A DNA stretch of 64,000 bases from Bacteroidetes bacterium ADurb.Bin174 (GCA_002070265.1 MWCX01000023.1:62001-126000), one strand, 5' to 3'; numbered from the stretch's first letter, positions 34,894-45,302 are shown. Program-made: numbers and translations. Notes: a model not told the origin generated them from the sequence alone.

Positions 34894-37821
34894 TTATAAG
34901 ATAATCTTAATTGTTTTACTTCCGGCTTTAATGAGGTAGATTTCTCCAGGCTTTAAATCTTGTATTAAAACCATCTGACTGTCTGACTCAATATGTCGGA
35001 TCAGAATCCCTTCTAAAGAATATATATAAACCGATCGATTGTTTTCTGTGTGTTCCCCTTTATTTAGAATGATGTTTTTATGGGCATCAACGTATACCGA
35101 CCATGCTTCCTTATCTTTATCTTTGTTAGTGAATTGCGTAATCCCATCTTGATTCAATAATACTTCCACCAAAGGAGAGGCAGAAGTGATATTTTCATAT
35201 CTGATGGTGTTGTTCGGGTTATATACTTTGTTGCTGGCTTTTACAAAATAGTAGTATTTCCTGTCAGGGATTAGCATGTCAACGAAAGTTGATGTTTCTG
35301 TAGTCCAATAATTTCGGAAATTAAATTCTATTTGTTGGTCAAACTTAACGGAAACATCATCTATATTTACATATCCCACTGTTTTTTCAAAGGATATTCT
35401 GAACTGATTGTAATCATCGTAATCCATTAAATTGTGATCCTTAGATTCTGTGAAAAGAAACTCTATCGTAGCATTTAAATCTGAAAATACCGCAATTCTT
35501 CCAAGTCGTTTCCAATCTCTGTTGTCCCTGCGAGCTTCAACAACTATAGTTCCCGAAGTTGCGCCTACAGATCGTACGTAAAAAGAGAATCCGATAGGGG
35601 GAAAGAGGTATTTTTCTGTTTGAATGAAATCACCTATTTGAGTGAATTGTATGGCCGGACTTGATGCACCGGCATATTTGTCGTTATCGTCTAAGCTTGA
35701 TGCCTTGATAATCCAACCAACGGGCGCAGTCAAGCCATTGTCGAATGCTTCGGTGAGCGTTGATGTTCCTTCTTTAATATTATAAACAGTCAGGTAATAT
35801 CCGGTAGCACCTTGTACAGCATTCCAACTTGCCGTAAAACCGTCCATTGATGTCAAGGTGATTCGCTCTTCGTTGATGGTTGGTGCGTTGATGGGTGGTG
35901 GTGTTGACATGCCGGAAATAACTTTCTGTTCTAAATCGGCTTCATCGGATTGTATGTTCAGATATTCAAAATGCGTATTATCCAAAGAAGCATACACAGG
36001 ATTATAACGTATTAGAATGACGGTATTTTCAACCACAGAGTCTGTGGCAACAAGTTCTATGCTTTTCGTCCAAGTACCTGTAGGATCATTTTTCTTCTGA
36101 AGTTCAAAGTTTTCATTGAATTTAAAGTTGATGATGATATTGGATTTTAAGTGCTGTCCGCTTACAGTAAACTCCTGTGACTCGGAAGGAATTCCAGCCT
36201 CAGTAGAAAAAGGCATTAAGAGATGATGGTTGGTGTTGATGACAGGAGGAAGGCCGCCACCCATGAAATCAAATGTAATGAATTCGTCTATTAGGCTTTG
36301 TCTAATATTGGTGATGGGTTGCCCTATATCTGTGCCGTCTCTTAATGTGGGGTTGAAATTGGTGATCATGGCAAATCCCGGAAACGGATCACCGGCTAAT
36401 GTATTTTTGTCGGCTATGCCGTCCGCTTCCATGATGTCCACACCCATTTCATCTTTATTGTTGTTGGGCGAATTGTTTCTCCAGGTAGCAACATTGTAAT
36501 TGATTCTTGTAATTAGCATGCCGCTATTTGGTAAGAAGGCGTCCCAACCGGTCTTTTGCCGATTTTCTAAAATGAAAAACTCTTTGGGATTTGGATTGTT
36601 TCCTTCCAAATTGTGGAAGCCGGTTTGACTGATTAAATAGGCTTTGTTGCTTGATTTTAAATCCGGCAAAGAGGCTCCGCGAGAAGATTTTAAAACGGTC
36701 GGGGTCAACCATCCTAAATAAAACCTGTCGTATGCAGAGTAGGTTGGGGGAGTGCGACCTTTATTTAAATATGCTCCGTCATCCATGATGCTCCACATAG
36801 ATAAAGTATGGTGTTCCTCGCCGTTGGTTGCGTAATAATCAACAAGTCCGTAAACATGACTAAATTCATGGGCGAAAGTTCCTATGCCACACATAATTAC
36901 ACCTCTGTTGCCTCTTAATTCCGAACTACAAGCGTATCCTTTCACCCGCACCCCATCAATGGTCAACCGTCCTTCCAATTCCCAACGGTGGGGCCAAACT
37001 GAATTTTCCGGACCTCCTTCAGCTTCATTGTATCCTGCATAATAGATAAAAACATTGTCAACAATGCCATCTCCGTCTGTGTCAAATTGAGAAAAATCAA
37101 TTCCATCGGATGCCGCAAGATTACAAGCATCGATAACCATTTGTCTTGGATTCTTGTCATCTCCGTTTTTATCATTGGCTCCGTAGTAAGCCATGCTGTC
37201 GGGTAAAGTATAAGGACCTATCACTATAAAATCCGGGGAGGATACACCATTTGATGCCGCTATGAAATAATCCCTTGCTGAACCGGTGCCTCCGTTGTCC
37301 CTGTATCCTTCTTCATTCAGGAGGTTGTTAAAGGCAATTTGAGGTTCAGGAATTCTGAATTCAACATCCTTGAAGTTTACAAGAATGACTAAGGATTGGG
37401 GTGAACCGGTTTTGGGAAAACTACTGATTGATTGTGATGCTGCAGGAATTTTTTGCATTTTTCTTTCCTGTTTCACTCGACTGAAATCCGGAAATGGATT
37501 CTCATTTTTCAGAAAATCATGCTCTTGCTGTGTTCGTTTTTCAATGGGGTTGACCCTTATGTCGGTAATACTGATGTTTCCCGCTTCGTCTTTTATGGCA
37601 TAATGATAAAAGCCTTGCGGGTTGCGTTTGATTAAATATCCGTCGGTTGTTAATTTGTATTTGAAAAATTCGTCGCCTCGCAGATAGATGGTCAGCTCAC
37701 TGCCGTCGGGCTGTACCGTGGTTACCGGATAAGGAGTTGCAGGTACTGCATGGACTTGTATGCTGTTTATAAAAAGAAAAACAGCAATCATCAGTTTATA
37801 TATGGAAAAACTTGTTTTCAT
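34894..37821 (-). CDS. Secreted M6-family metalloprotease with T9SS-like tail
   Basis: About 975 residues from the ATG opening MKTSFSIYKLMIAVFLF; an ATG three codons upstream is the alternative. The protease domain (about 135-520) has the zinc motif in GTFAHEFSHVYGLVDYY near residue 318 (HExxH). FDTDGDGIVDNVFIYYAGYN is a likely Ca loop. A fibronectin-like region (TLTSMDGFTASWNAVQGATG) and a jellyroll-like domain follow, and the C-terminus (LEGILIRHIES, LKPGEIYLIKAGSKTIKIIL split) resembles a T9SS sorting domain. It probably degrades proteins outside the cell. Confidence 0.88.
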   Translation of the reverse strand: MKTSFSIYKLMIAVFLFINSIQVHAVPATPYPVTTVQPDGSELTIYLRGDEFFKYKLTTDGYLIKRNPQGFYHYAIKDEAGNISITDIRVNPIEKRTQQEHDFLKNENPFPDFSRVKQERKMQKIPAASQSISSFPKTGSPQSLVILVNFKDVEFRIPEPQIAFNNLLNEEGYRDNGGTGSARDYFIAASNGVSSPDFIVIGPYTLPDSMAYYGANDKNGDDKNPRQMVIDACNLAASDGIDFSQFDTDGDGIVDNVFIYYAGYNEAEGGPENSVWPHRWELEGRLTIDGVRVKGYACSSELRGNRGVIMCGIGTFAHEFSHVYGLVDYYATNGEEHHTLSMWSIMDDGAYLNKGRTPPTYSAYDRFYLGWLTPTVLKSSRGASLPDLKSSNKAYLISQTGFHNLEGNNPNPKEFFILENRQKTGWDAFLPNSGMLITRINYNVATWRNNSPNNNKDEMGVDIMEADGIADKNTLAGDPFPGFAMITNFNPTLRDGTDIGQPITNIRQSLIDEFITFDFMGGGLPPVINTNHHLLMPFSTEAGIPSESQEFTVSGQHLKSNIIINFKFNENFELQKKNDPTGTWTKSIELVATDSVVENTVILIRYNPVYASLDNTHFEYLNIQSDEADLEQKVISGMSTPPPINAPTINEERITLTSMDGFTASWNAVQGATGYYLTVYNIKEGTSTLTEAFDNGLTAPVGWIIKASSLDDNDKYAGASSPAIQFTQIGDFIQTEKYLFPPIGFSFYVRSVGATSGTIVVEARRDNRDWKRLGRIAVFSDLNATIEFLFTESKDHNLMDYDDYNQFRISFEKTVGYVNIDDVSVKFDQQIEFNFRNYWTTETSTFVDMLIPDRKYYYFVKASNKVYNPNNTIRYENITSASPLVEVLLNQDGITQFTNKDKDKEAWSVYVDAHKNIILNKGEHTENNRSVYIYSLEGILIRHIESDSQMVLIQDLKPGEIYLIKAGSKTIKIIL

Positions 37822-37887
37822 TTCAAGCAACGAAGATAAACAAATAATTTTTCAAAAAGTCAGTAAAACATAAATTGATTACAATTT

Positions 37888-38979
37888 TTACAATTTGATG
37901 GAGTTGACCGTTTCTAATAATATTTTTTCTTCATGCTCCCAGCAATATAGTTTTTTGACCGTATCAAAATGTGTTGTATCCATTGGGTTTCCTAACATAG
38001 TTTGGATGGTTGCCGCTAATTTACGTGGTTCATACTCATCAGTCAAAATGCCTGTTTGGTGTTTTTTTACGACTTGCACTATCTCCGGAAATGGACTTGC
38101 CAAGATGGGTACATGGGCATGCAGGTAGGCAAACACCCTGTTGGGCAGGGAGTAATAATAACTTAATCCTTTGTTTTCCAACAAGCACAAGCCTATGTCT
38201 CCCGATGAGGTATAGCTTTGTAATTCTTCTCCTGAAACTTTCCCGTGAAAGATCACTTTCGATTCCAATCCAAGCTTTTTTACCTTTTGCTTTAATTCCA
38301 CGAGTAAGTCCCCATCACCTATGATGTATAAAACGGCATTTTTAACATATAACATGGCATCGATTACCCATTCTAATCCCCTGCCCATATTGACAGCGCC
38401 CTGGTATAAAATGATTTTTTTATCCGGGATGGTGATTTTCTGCTCTTTTGAGGGTTCTGAAAGATAAGGTACATTTCTGAGCACCTGCATGTCAATACCG
38501 TATTTGTTTCGATAATAGCCGGCAATAGAACCACATACAGTAAAGGATGTGTTGAGGTGTGGAAATATTAAATTTTCAATTTTTGTCCAAAACTTTTTGA
38601 CGAATGGTCTGTTCTGGATTTCCGGTGTTTCCGGAAAAAGTTCATGAGCATCGAAAATTAACTGTTTTTTTCTGATTTTAGAAGCGAGGAAACAAGCAAG
38701 AAGGGTGTCTGTGTCGTTGGCGTAATAAATATCAGCTTTTGAAAAAAGTAAATATAGAAACAAACGAATATTCAGTTCAGCGTAAAATAAAAAAGACCGA
38801 TTAAAGAGCAAATGAAACCTTTTGTGGGGAAATGCTATCCGGCTGCTCAAGGTGTTTTTTCGCTTTCTACCTATTAGAAATACCGCATATCCATGATTAA
38901 ATAACGAATCGGATACTTTCAATACACGTTGATCTGTTATCAGGTCGTTTGATACAGCTATCAGGATTCTTTTACCCAT
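37888..38979 (-). CDS. GT4-like glycosyltransferase
   Basis: 363 residues. Starts KRILIAVSNDLITDQRVLKV, the Rossmann opening seen in many GT4 proteins; the donor-binding C-terminal half has ILYQGAVNMGRGLEWVIDAM, GDGDLLVELKQKVKKLG, and IGLCLLENKGLSYYYSLPNRVFAY with the conserved region ending SPFPEIVQVV. It would add a sugar to a surface glycan. Acceptor and donor are unknown. It follows the deacetylase-like gene by 4 bp, so the two are likely one operon. Confidence 0.86.
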   Translation of the reverse strand: MGKRILIAVSNDLITDQRVLKVSDSLFNHGYAVFLIGRKRKNTLSSRIAFPHKRFHLLFNRSFLFYAELNIRLFLYLLFSKADIYYANDTDTLLACFLASKIRKKQLIFDAHELFPETPEIQNRPFVKKFWTKIENLIFPHLNTSFTVCGSIAGYYRNKYGIDMQVLRNVPYLSEPSKEQKITIPDKKIILYQGAVNMGRGLEWVIDAMLYVKNAVLYIIGDGDLLVELKQKVKKLGLESKVIFHGKVSGEELQSYTSSGDIGLCLLENKGLSYYYSLPNRVFAYLHAHVPILASPFPEIVQVVKKHQTGILTDEYEPRKLAATIQTMLGNPMDTTHFDTVKKLYCWEHEEKILLETVNSIKL

Positions 38980-38983
38980 TTGA

Positions 38984-40300
38984 TTACAATTCTTTTTGTA
39001 AATATTTCAATACATCCTTATAAAGCGTTCTGTGATAGGAGTTGACGTTTTTTTCAACAGAATTATTATGCCACAAAAAACTGATTTCTCCGTGTGCATT
39101 GCGTACGGTGTTAATTAATCTCTTACAGTATTGGAATGCTTCATGGGCGTTCATAAACATGTATTTTTTTTCGCTGAGCGTTACATCCATGATGGTCAAG
39201 TGATGCAAACGCAGATTGGTGAGTTTTTTTTCTACGGGGTTGATCCATCGGACTTTCCGGCAAGTTCCCAATCTAAATCCTGCTATATCGGCATATCCCA
39301 TGCTGAAATCATCCGTAATCCCACTGCTGATATGATATTCAAAATCTTCGGGCTCCCTGTTGTTTAAAAAATGACTCCTGCTATAATTGATTTTGAGACG
39401 TGTAAACTTTTCCAAACGCTTTTTTTCTTCGGCAATCAGTGTGGGATTACAACCCGCCTCATAACTGGTGTGTAAACCAATGGCAATTTTCTTTCTCTTG
39501 ATATAGCGGATCAATTGTTTATAGTCGGGATGTGCTAAATTGACAATGGGTTTGTCTTCCTTCCTCTTGCTGTTGTGAGATCGGATAAAGGTAATCATTT
39601 CACAATCCTCTTTACCCATCTTCTTGTGAAGCTCGGTATCTAACTTAAAAAGATAAGGAAAGGTGTACCAGGGGTCAAAAATCAATCCTCCAAAGTAACT
39701 TTTGATAGCCTGTTTGGCTTCTTTTGGTCGCCTGATGCCTCGTAGAATCCCGCCCATCATGCCGCGGATGTTTCTGTAATGAGCCAGTTGGTCAACATCA
39801 TGCGTTAAATAGACCTTGTTTATTTTACAGGGAGGATCATTGGCTTCAACTCCCATTTCTCTCAACTTTCGTCGTAGCATCGCTCCCCACTCTTCAATGA
39901 TGGGACGGTCGATGAAGCCTGCTCTGTAAGGCAAAGACTCCTTTCCCGGAAATCGTCGGTGAGCATCACGCACATCGCGACGTACGGTTTCTTCATATCT
40001 TGAAATAAGGAAATAAGTACCTGCAACAATGTCAGCATGCAATACGAGTGTGTCCTCGACCATTTCTTCAGTAGGTTCCCCAAAAAGAATGGGTATCTCT
40101 TCCCACAGTTTGAGTGGCAGTTTCGGGAGACTGTCCAGTGTTCCGTAAATCCTATCTTCAAAGAATTCTGAAGGTTTGATGACTAATTTATATTGAGTAT
40201 AATCCTCTTCTTGTGAAGTATAACCGATTAATTCGGCAATATCTTCAGGAACATGATCCCCAACTAAAAACTTAATGATGTATTTAATAATTTCTTCCAC
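38984..40300 (-). CDS. DUF7033/polysaccharide-deacetylase-like protein
   Basis: About 439 residues if the GTG at 40300 is used (VEEIIKYIIKFLVG). A longer frame from 40381 would encode its first ~16 residues in the repeat tract at 40340-40402 (SEVRGARCGVRGS) and is disfavoured. ISRYEETVRRDVRDAHRRFP and the LTHDVDQLAHYRNIRG block, with the metal-binding HDxD, resemble DUF7033 and NodB-like deacetylases; GLHTSYEAGCNPTL later supplies HTSY. Likely acts on a surface glycan together with the adjacent glycosyltransferase. Start uncertain, family moderately sure. Confidence 0.78.
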   Translation of the reverse strand: MEEIIKYIIKFLVGDHVPEDIAELIGYTSQEEDYTQYKLVIKPSEFFEDRIYGTLDSLPKLPLKLWEEIPILFGEPTEEMVEDTLVLHADIVAGTYFLISRYEETVRRDVRDAHRRFPGKESLPYRAGFIDRPIIEEWGAMLRRKLREMGVEANDPPCKINKVYLTHDVDQLAHYRNIRGMMGGILRGIRRPKEAKQAIKSYFGGLIFDPWYTFPYLFKLDTELHKKMGKEDCEMITFIRSHNSKRKEDKPIVNLAHPDYKQLIRYIKRKKIAIGLHTSYEAGCNPTLIAEEKKRLEKFTRLKINYSRSHFLNNREPEDFEYHISSGITDDFSMGYADIAGFRLGTCRKVRWINPVEKKLTNLRLHHLTIMDVTLSEKKYMFMNAHEAFQYCKRLINTVRNAHGEISFLWHNNSVEKNVNSYHRTLYKDVLKYLQKEL

Positions 40301-40339
40301 TTCAATGTTTAAATTACAAGTCTTTATTGCCCGCAAACT

Positions 40340-40402
40340 ACCCCGTACCCCGCACCTCGCACCTCGCACCTCGGAACTCAAAACTCAAAACTCGAAACTC
40401 GC
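40340..40402. repeat. Degenerate GC-rich word repeat between uvrA and the deacetylase gene
   Basis: CCCCGCACCTCGCACCTCGC followed by GGAACTCAAAACTCAAAACT and CGAAACTCGCACC. The words have periods of about 8-9 bp and belong to the same word set as the cores at 27727, 45214 and 50826. It fills most of the gap. Confidence 0.6.
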
Positions 40403-40406
40403 ACCA

Positions 40407-43259
40407 TCAACTACTCTCCAATTCCCTCTTCAAATATTCCCCTGTTTTACTGTTGGGGTTATTGGCAACCTCTTGAGGTGTTCCGGAGCAAATAATCTGT
40501 CCTCCTTCTCGCCCGCCACCCGGACCAATATCGATGATGTGGTCGCAAGCCTTGATAACATCCATGTTATGTTCTATGATGATTATCGTATTTCCCTTGT
40601 CTGTCAAACGGTTTAAAACGCATAAAAGTACGCGAATATCCTCAAAGTGCAAACCTGTTGTCGGCTCATCCAATAAATACAAGGTGTTTCCGGTGTCTCT
40701 TTTCGAAAGTTCAGCCGCCAACTTCACGCGCTGGCTTTCGCCCCCGGAGAGGGTTGTACTTGGTTGCCCCAATTTAATATATCCCAATCCGACTTCTTGT
40801 AAAGTTTTTATTTTATTTAAGATTCTGGGTTGATTCTCGAAGAAATCGACGGCCTGATTGATTGTCATGTTTAGCACGTCGGCAATGGATTTTCCTTTGA
40901 ATCTGATTTCCAAAGTTTCTTTGTTGTATCTTTTTCCTTCACAACTCTCACAAGTTACGTGCACATCAGGCAAAAAATTCATTTCGATGGTTTTGTAACC
41001 ATTGCCGCCGCACACTTCGCAACGCCCTCCGGCGGTGTTGAAAGAAAATCTTCCGGGTTTATAAGCGCGGATTTTGGCTTCCGGCAAAGATACGAATAGA
41101 TTCCTTATCTCGGAAAATACTCCGGTGTAGGTTACCGGATTGGAGCGTGGTGTCCTTCCTATGGGGGATTGATCGACCATGACAACCTTGTCGATATTTT
41201 CAATGCCCTCCACTGATTGATAACCAAGAGGGTCCTTCAAAGAGGAATAGAAATGCTGACTTAAAATAGGCTGTAGGGTGCTGTTGATCAGTGTTGACTT
41301 TCCACTTCCTGATACACCGGTCACACAAATCATTTTACCCAAAGGAAAGTTTACATCAATATTCTTCAGATTGTTCCCGCAGGCACCCTTGATGGTCAAA
41401 AACTTACCGGAGCCCGAACGTATCTTCGACGGAATCTCGATTTTTTCTTTTCCGTTGAGATAAGATGCTGTAAGTGAGTCCGATTGAAGGATTCCTTCCG
41501 GACTCCCGGCAAAAACCACATTACCGCCAAGTCGTCCTGCACCCGGACCTAAGTCTATCAAATAATCAGCCGATAGCATCATTTCCTTGTCGTGCTCCAC
41601 AACGATGATGGAGTTACCGCTGTCGCGCAATTGCTTGAGTGATTTGATTAACCTTTGATTGTCGCGCTGATGCAGTCCGATGCTCGGTTCATCCAAGATG
41701 TAAAGCACATTGACCAATTGAGTCCCGATTTGTGTTGCCAAACGAATGCGTTGATTTTCACCTCCGGACAATGAATAAGAATTTCGGTTCAATGACAAAT
41801 AATCCAAACCTACATTGATCAAAAATTGAAGGCGCTGTTTGATTTCTTTTAGAATTTCGGCAGCTATGGTTCTTTGCTTTTCTGACAGATATTGCTCTAC
41901 ATGGGATATCCATTCATGTAGTTCGTCTATATCCATTTTGGCCAACTCAGCAATATTTTTGTCGTGAATTTTAAAATACAAAGATTCTTTTTTCAGTCTT
42001 GTACCCTGACATACCGGACAGAGAATTTCCTTAGAAAACTGATTCGCCCATTTTTGCTCAGTAGCAGATGCATCCTGGTCTTGCTGCATCTCAATGTATT
42101 TGATAATACCGTCATAACTGAGAAAATAATTGGAATTACCCAAGGATTGATTTTTGATTTTCAATCTTTCGTCAGTTCCGTTTAGAATCCCTTCCATTGC
42201 CTCATCCGGAATTTCGGCTACCGGCATCTTAATATGACAGTCATATTTTTCCAAGATGGCTTCAATTTGCCAATATATAACTGAGTTTTTATATTTTCCC
42301 AATGGAACAATAGCACCATTGTAAATACTGAGAGATGGGTTGGGGATGATTTTTTCAATGTCAATTTCGTTGATATAACCTAAGCCTTTGCAAGTCGGAC
42401 AAGCTCCATGGGGCGAATTGAAAGAGAAATTATGCGGTGCGGGTTCATTATATGAAATGCCGGTGGTTGGGCACATCAGGTTCTTGCTGAAATATCTGAT
42501 TGAGTTGGCTTCAACATCCAATATCATGACGATGCCATCACCTTGCTGCATGCCTTGCTTCAATGATTTTGAAAGACGCTGTCGGTTGCTTTCCTGCACA
42601 ACGATTCGGTCGATTACCAACTCAATATCGTGAATTTTATACCTGTCAAGCTTCAATCCATAGCTAAGTTCATGTATATCACCATCGATGCGTACATGCA
42701 AATAGCCTTTTTTGCGGGTAGTTTCAAATAATTCTTTGTAATGTCCCTTACGCCCTTTTACCAGGGGAGATAAGAGCATGATTTTTTTGTCTTCATACTC
42801 TTTGGCGATGAGTTCAAGAATTTGCTCTTCAGAATATCTGACCATTTTCTCTCCGGTAAGGTAGGAAAAGGCTTCACCTGCACGTGCATACAGTAACCTG
42901 AGAAAATCATAAATTTCGGTAGTTGTCCCAACTGTAGAACGGGGGTTTTTGTTGGTCGTTTTTTGTTCGATGGAAATAACGGGGCTTAATCCGGTGATCT
43001 TATCAACATCCGGTCTTTCCAAATTGCCTAAGAAGTTGCGGGCGTATGCCGAAAAAGTCTCTATGTAACGGCGTTGCCCTTCGGCATATATCGTATCGAA
43101 AGCTAAGGAAGATTTACCGCTGCCGCTGAGTCCGGTTATAACGGTCAACGCATTGCGGGGTATGGACACATTGATGTTTTTTAAGTTGTGAACCCGGGCA
43201 CCGGTGACTACTATTTTCCCAGATCTGTCTATTTTTTCTATGTCTGTATTTTGTTTCAA
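40407..43259 (-). CDS. uvrA: Excinuclease ABC subunit A
   Basis: 950 residues, full length. Two ABC ATPase halves: Walker A GLSGSGKSSLAFDT (about 43-56) and GVSGSGKSTLINST; signature motifs LSGGENQRIRLATQIG and LSGGESQRVKLAAELS. Zinc-binding pairs appear in CPTCKGLGY, CPVCQGTRLKKE, CEVCGGNGYKT and CESCEGKRYN. UvrA finds bulky DNA lesions and loads UvrB. No break in any motif. Confidence 0.97.
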   Translation of the reverse strand: MKQNTDIEKIDRSGKIVVTGARVHNLKNINVSIPRNALTVITGLSGSGKSSLAFDTIYAEGQRRYIETFSAYARNFLGNLERPDVDKITGLSPVISIEQKTTNKNPRSTVGTTTEIYDFLRLLYARAGEAFSYLTGEKMVRYSEEQILELIAKEYEDKKIMLLSPLVKGRKGHYKELFETTRKKGYLHVRIDGDIHELSYGLKLDRYKIHDIELVIDRIVVQESNRQRLSKSLKQGMQQGDGIVMILDVEANSIRYFSKNLMCPTTGISYNEPAPHNFSFNSPHGACPTCKGLGYINEIDIEKIIPNPSLSIYNGAIVPLGKYKNSVIYWQIEAILEKYDCHIKMPVAEIPDEAMEGILNGTDERLKIKNQSLGNSNYFLSYDGIIKYIEMQQDQDASATEQKWANQFSKEILCPVCQGTRLKKESLYFKIHDKNIAELAKMDIDELHEWISHVEQYLSEKQRTIAAEILKEIKQRLQFLINVGLDYLSLNRNSYSLSGGENQRIRLATQIGTQLVNVLYILDEPSIGLHQRDNQRLIKSLKQLRDSGNSIIVVEHDKEMMLSADYLIDLGPGAGRLGGNVVFAGSPEGILQSDSLTASYLNGKEKIEIPSKIRSGSGKFLTIKGACGNNLKNIDVNFPLGKMICVTGVSGSGKSTLINSTLQPILSQHFYSSLKDPLGYQSVEGIENIDKVVMVDQSPIGRTPRSNPVTYTGVFSEIRNLFVSLPEAKIRAYKPGRFSFNTAGGRCEVCGGNGYKTIEMNFLPDVHVTCESCEGKRYNKETLEIRFKGKSIADVLNMTINQAVDFFENQPRILNKIKTLQEVGLGYIKLGQPSTTLSGGESQRVKLAAELSKRDTGNTLYLLDEPTTGLHFEDIRVLLCVLNRLTDKGNTIIIIEHNMDVIKACDHIIDIGPGGGREGGQIICSGTPQEVANNPNSKTGEYLKRELESS

Positions 43260-43291
43260 AATGATGTCTAAATCGAAAACCTGTTAGCTTG

Positions 43292-43299
43292 CAAAGGTA
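43292..43299 (-). promoter_or_regulatory. -7 promoter box for uvrA
   Basis: TACCTTTG on the minus strand, 32 nt before the uvrA ATG. No clear -33 box. Confidence 0.4.
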
Positions 43300-43336
43300 A
43301 TATTTTTTACGTAGAGAATAATTGACTGTGAGTTGG

Positions 43337-43367
43337 TTTGTGATATCAATAAAAAATATTAACTTTG
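43337..43367 (+). promoter_or_regulatory. Promoter of rplY
   Basis: TTTG (43337-43340), 19 nt, TAACTTTG (43360-43367): one of the best TTTG / TAnnTTTG matches in the window. The ATG follows after 97 nt, leaving a sizeable untranslated leader without an obvious hairpin. Confidence 0.65.
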
Positions 43368-43464
43368 CCTCGCTTTTTTAACAAAGAAAAGTGTGATGGG
43401 AAATTTAGCGACTAATCACTTAATAATCAACGCTAAAATTTTGAGTAACACATAAAAAAATAAA

Positions 43465-44094
43465 ATGAAAACATTCGATTTAGAAGGGAAAATACGCCAA
43501 GAAGTTGGTAAGAAGTCGGCTAAAATTGCTCGTGCAACCGACAATGTACCATGCGTTTTGTATGGTAATAGTGAAAATGTACATTTTACAGTGACACAAG
43601 GTGCTGTTCGTAAGTTGATTTATACACCTGATGTGTTTGTCGTTAATTTAACGATTGACGGCAAAAAAAAGAAAGCTATCATCAAAGAATTGCAATTTCA
43701 TCCTGTTAAAGACACATTGATACACATTGATTTCTTCGAAATTACCGACAAAAAACCGGTTGCAATGGACATTCCTGTAAAATTAACAGGGCTTGCCGAA
43801 GGGGTAAAAGCTGGTGGTAAATTAAATTTACAATTGCGTACATTAAGAGTAAAAGGAATTTACACGGATCTCCCCGAAACCATCACCTTGGATGTAACTG
43901 ATTTGGTATTGGGAAAATCTATTCGAGTGGGTGATATTAAACTTGATAATTTAGAAATTTTATCTCCTAAGCATGCTGTCGTTTGTCAAGTTAAATTGAC
44001 ACGTGCTGCTCGCCCTGCCGATGAAGAAATTGAAACAGAAGAAGGAGCAGCAGGGGAAGGAACTGAAGGAGGAGAAAAAACTTCAGAAGAATAA
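43465..44094 (+). CDS. rplY: 50S ribosomal protein L25/general stress protein Ctc
   Basis: 209 residues, the long (CTC) form: an N-terminal 5S rRNA-binding domain ([39 protein letters not shown]) and a C-terminal TL5-type beta domain ([20 protein letters not shown]), ending in a Glu/Gly-rich acidic tail. It is directly followed by pth, a common pairing in bacteria. Confidence 0.95.
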   Translation: MKTFDLEGKIRQEVGKKSAKIARATDNVPCVLYGNSENVHFTVTQGAVRKLIYTPDVFVVNLTIDGKKKKAIIKELQFHPVKDTLIHIDFFEITDKKPVAMDIPVKLTGLAEGVKAGGKLNLQLRTLRVKGIYTDLPETITLDVTDLVLGKSIRVGDIKLDNLEILSPKHAVVCQVKLTRAARPADEEIETEEGAAGEGTEGGEKTSEE

Positions 44095-44105
44095 TCTGTT
44101 GTAAT

Positions 44106-44666
44106 ATGAAGTACCTGATAGTTGGACTCGGGAATATCGGTCCCGATTACCAGGACACCCGACACAACATAGGATTCACAATATTGGATGCTCTTGCGAG
44201 GGTGTCCAATGTTGTTTTTGAGGATAAGCGATACGGGTTTGTAACCCGCATCAAATTGAAAGGGCGCACATTGGTTTTGTTGAAGCCTTCAACTTTTATG
44301 AATTTGAGTGGCAATGCAGTGCGTTATTGGATGAAAAAAGAGAAGATTGAAAATGAAAACTTATTGGTCGTTGTTGATGATATTGCGCTTCCGTTTGGAA
44401 CACTAAGACTGAAACCTCAGGGGTCGGATGCAGGGCACAACGGACTGAAAAGTATTCAGGATTTAATCGGTACTGAGTATCCCCGTTTGCGTTTTGGTAT
44501 TGCCGATAATTTTTCCAAAGGATGTCAGGTAGAATATGTGTTGGGAAAATTTGAAGAAGAAGAGCGATTGTTGTTGCCTGAAAGAATTGACAAAGCCATT
44601 GAAATGATCAGGAGCTTTTGTTTAGCCGGCTTGCAACTGACCATGACGCAGTTTAATAACAAGTAA
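44106..44666 (+). CDS. pth: Peptidyl-tRNA hydrolase
   Basis: 186 residues. [21 protein letters not shown] contains the catalytic His20; [13 protein letters not shown] and [27 protein letters not shown] split over its sites are the other signatures. It recycles tRNA from drop-off peptidyl-tRNA. It lies 11 bp after rplY and 23 bp before the S4 gene. Confidence 0.97.
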   Translation: MKYLIVGLGNIGPDYQDTRHNIGFTILDALARVSNVVFEDKRYGFVTRIKLKGRTLVLLKPSTFMNLSGNAVRYWMKKEKIENENLLVVVDDIALPFGTLRLKPQGSDAGHNGLKSIQDLIGTEYPRLRFGIADNFSKGCQVEYVLGKFEEEERLLLPERIDKAIEMIRSFCLAGLQLTMTQFNNK

Positions 44667-44689
44667 ATTGAGAGGAGAGGCGTATAGGC

Positions 44690-45082
44690 ATGGAAACGGA
44701 AATGCGAATAGATAAATGGCTGTGGTCAGTCCGCCTCTATAAAACCCGTACGCTGGCTGCTGAAGCTTGTAGAAAGGGAAAAGTTCTGGTTGCCGGTGTT
44801 GAAGCCAAGCCTTCACGCAATATTAAGGTAGGCGATATTATTCAAATTAAACGAAACCCGGTACTCTTTTCCTATGAGGTGCTGGCATTGACAGAGAGAA
44901 GGGTGGGCGCCAAGTTGGTTTCCGAATTGATGAAAGATGTCACCACTCCCGATCAGTTGGAGCTATATGAACTGGGTAAAATTGCTGCCAAAAGTAACCG
45001 TGAAAGAGGTAAAGGAAGACCGACTAAAAAGGAAAGACGAGACCTGGAAGCCTTCCTCGAACCTGTTTTTTGGGAAGAATAA
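44690..45082 (+). CDS. S4-domain RNA-binding protein, HslR-like
   Basis: 130 residues. RIDKWLWSVRLYKTRTLAAE opens the S4 RNA-binding fold, followed by CRKGKVLVAGVEAKPSRNIK and a basic C-terminus (KSNRERGKGRPTKKERRDLE). Homologous to heat-shock protein 15, which binds stalled 50S subunits carrying nascent chains; the operon position behind rplY and pth fits a ribosome-rescue role. The next gap is a word repeat tract. Confidence 0.9.
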   Translation: METEMRIDKWLWSVRLYKTRTLAAEACRKGKVLVAGVEAKPSRNIKVGDIIQIKRNPVLFSYEVLALTERRVGAKLVSELMKDVTTPDQLELYELGKIAAKSNRERGKGRPTKKERRDLEAFLEPVFWEE

Positions 45083-45115
45083 TATTTGTGTTCTTGGTTT
45101 GTTTTTTTGTTATTT

Positions 45116-45299
45116 GTAGAAGTTAAAGAAGTTAGGGAAGTTAAAGAAGTTAGGGAAGTTAAGTAGTTAGTAGTTAGTTAAAGAAGTTATAAGAAGTTAG
45201 GGAAGTTAGCGTGTTCCGAGTTCCGGGGTGCGGGGTCTAACTCGTTCTTCGTTTATCGTTCTTAGTTTTTAGTTCTTCGTTTTTAGTTCTTCGTTCATA
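45116..45299. repeat. Three-part word repeat tract, copy 2
   Basis: GAAGTTAAAGAAGTTAGGGA-type words to about 45208, then CCGAGTTCCGGGGTGCGG (45214-45231), then GTTCTTCGTTTATCGTTCTT and related words to 45298, immediately before the next ATG at 45303. Order and words match copies 1 and 3. Confidence 0.72.
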
Positions 45300-45302
45300 A
45301 AA

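Noticed and set aside
40340-40402. Possible CRISPR array
   Set aside because: Units of 8-9 bp without spacers of even length and no cas genes nearby; it is a degenerate word repeat.
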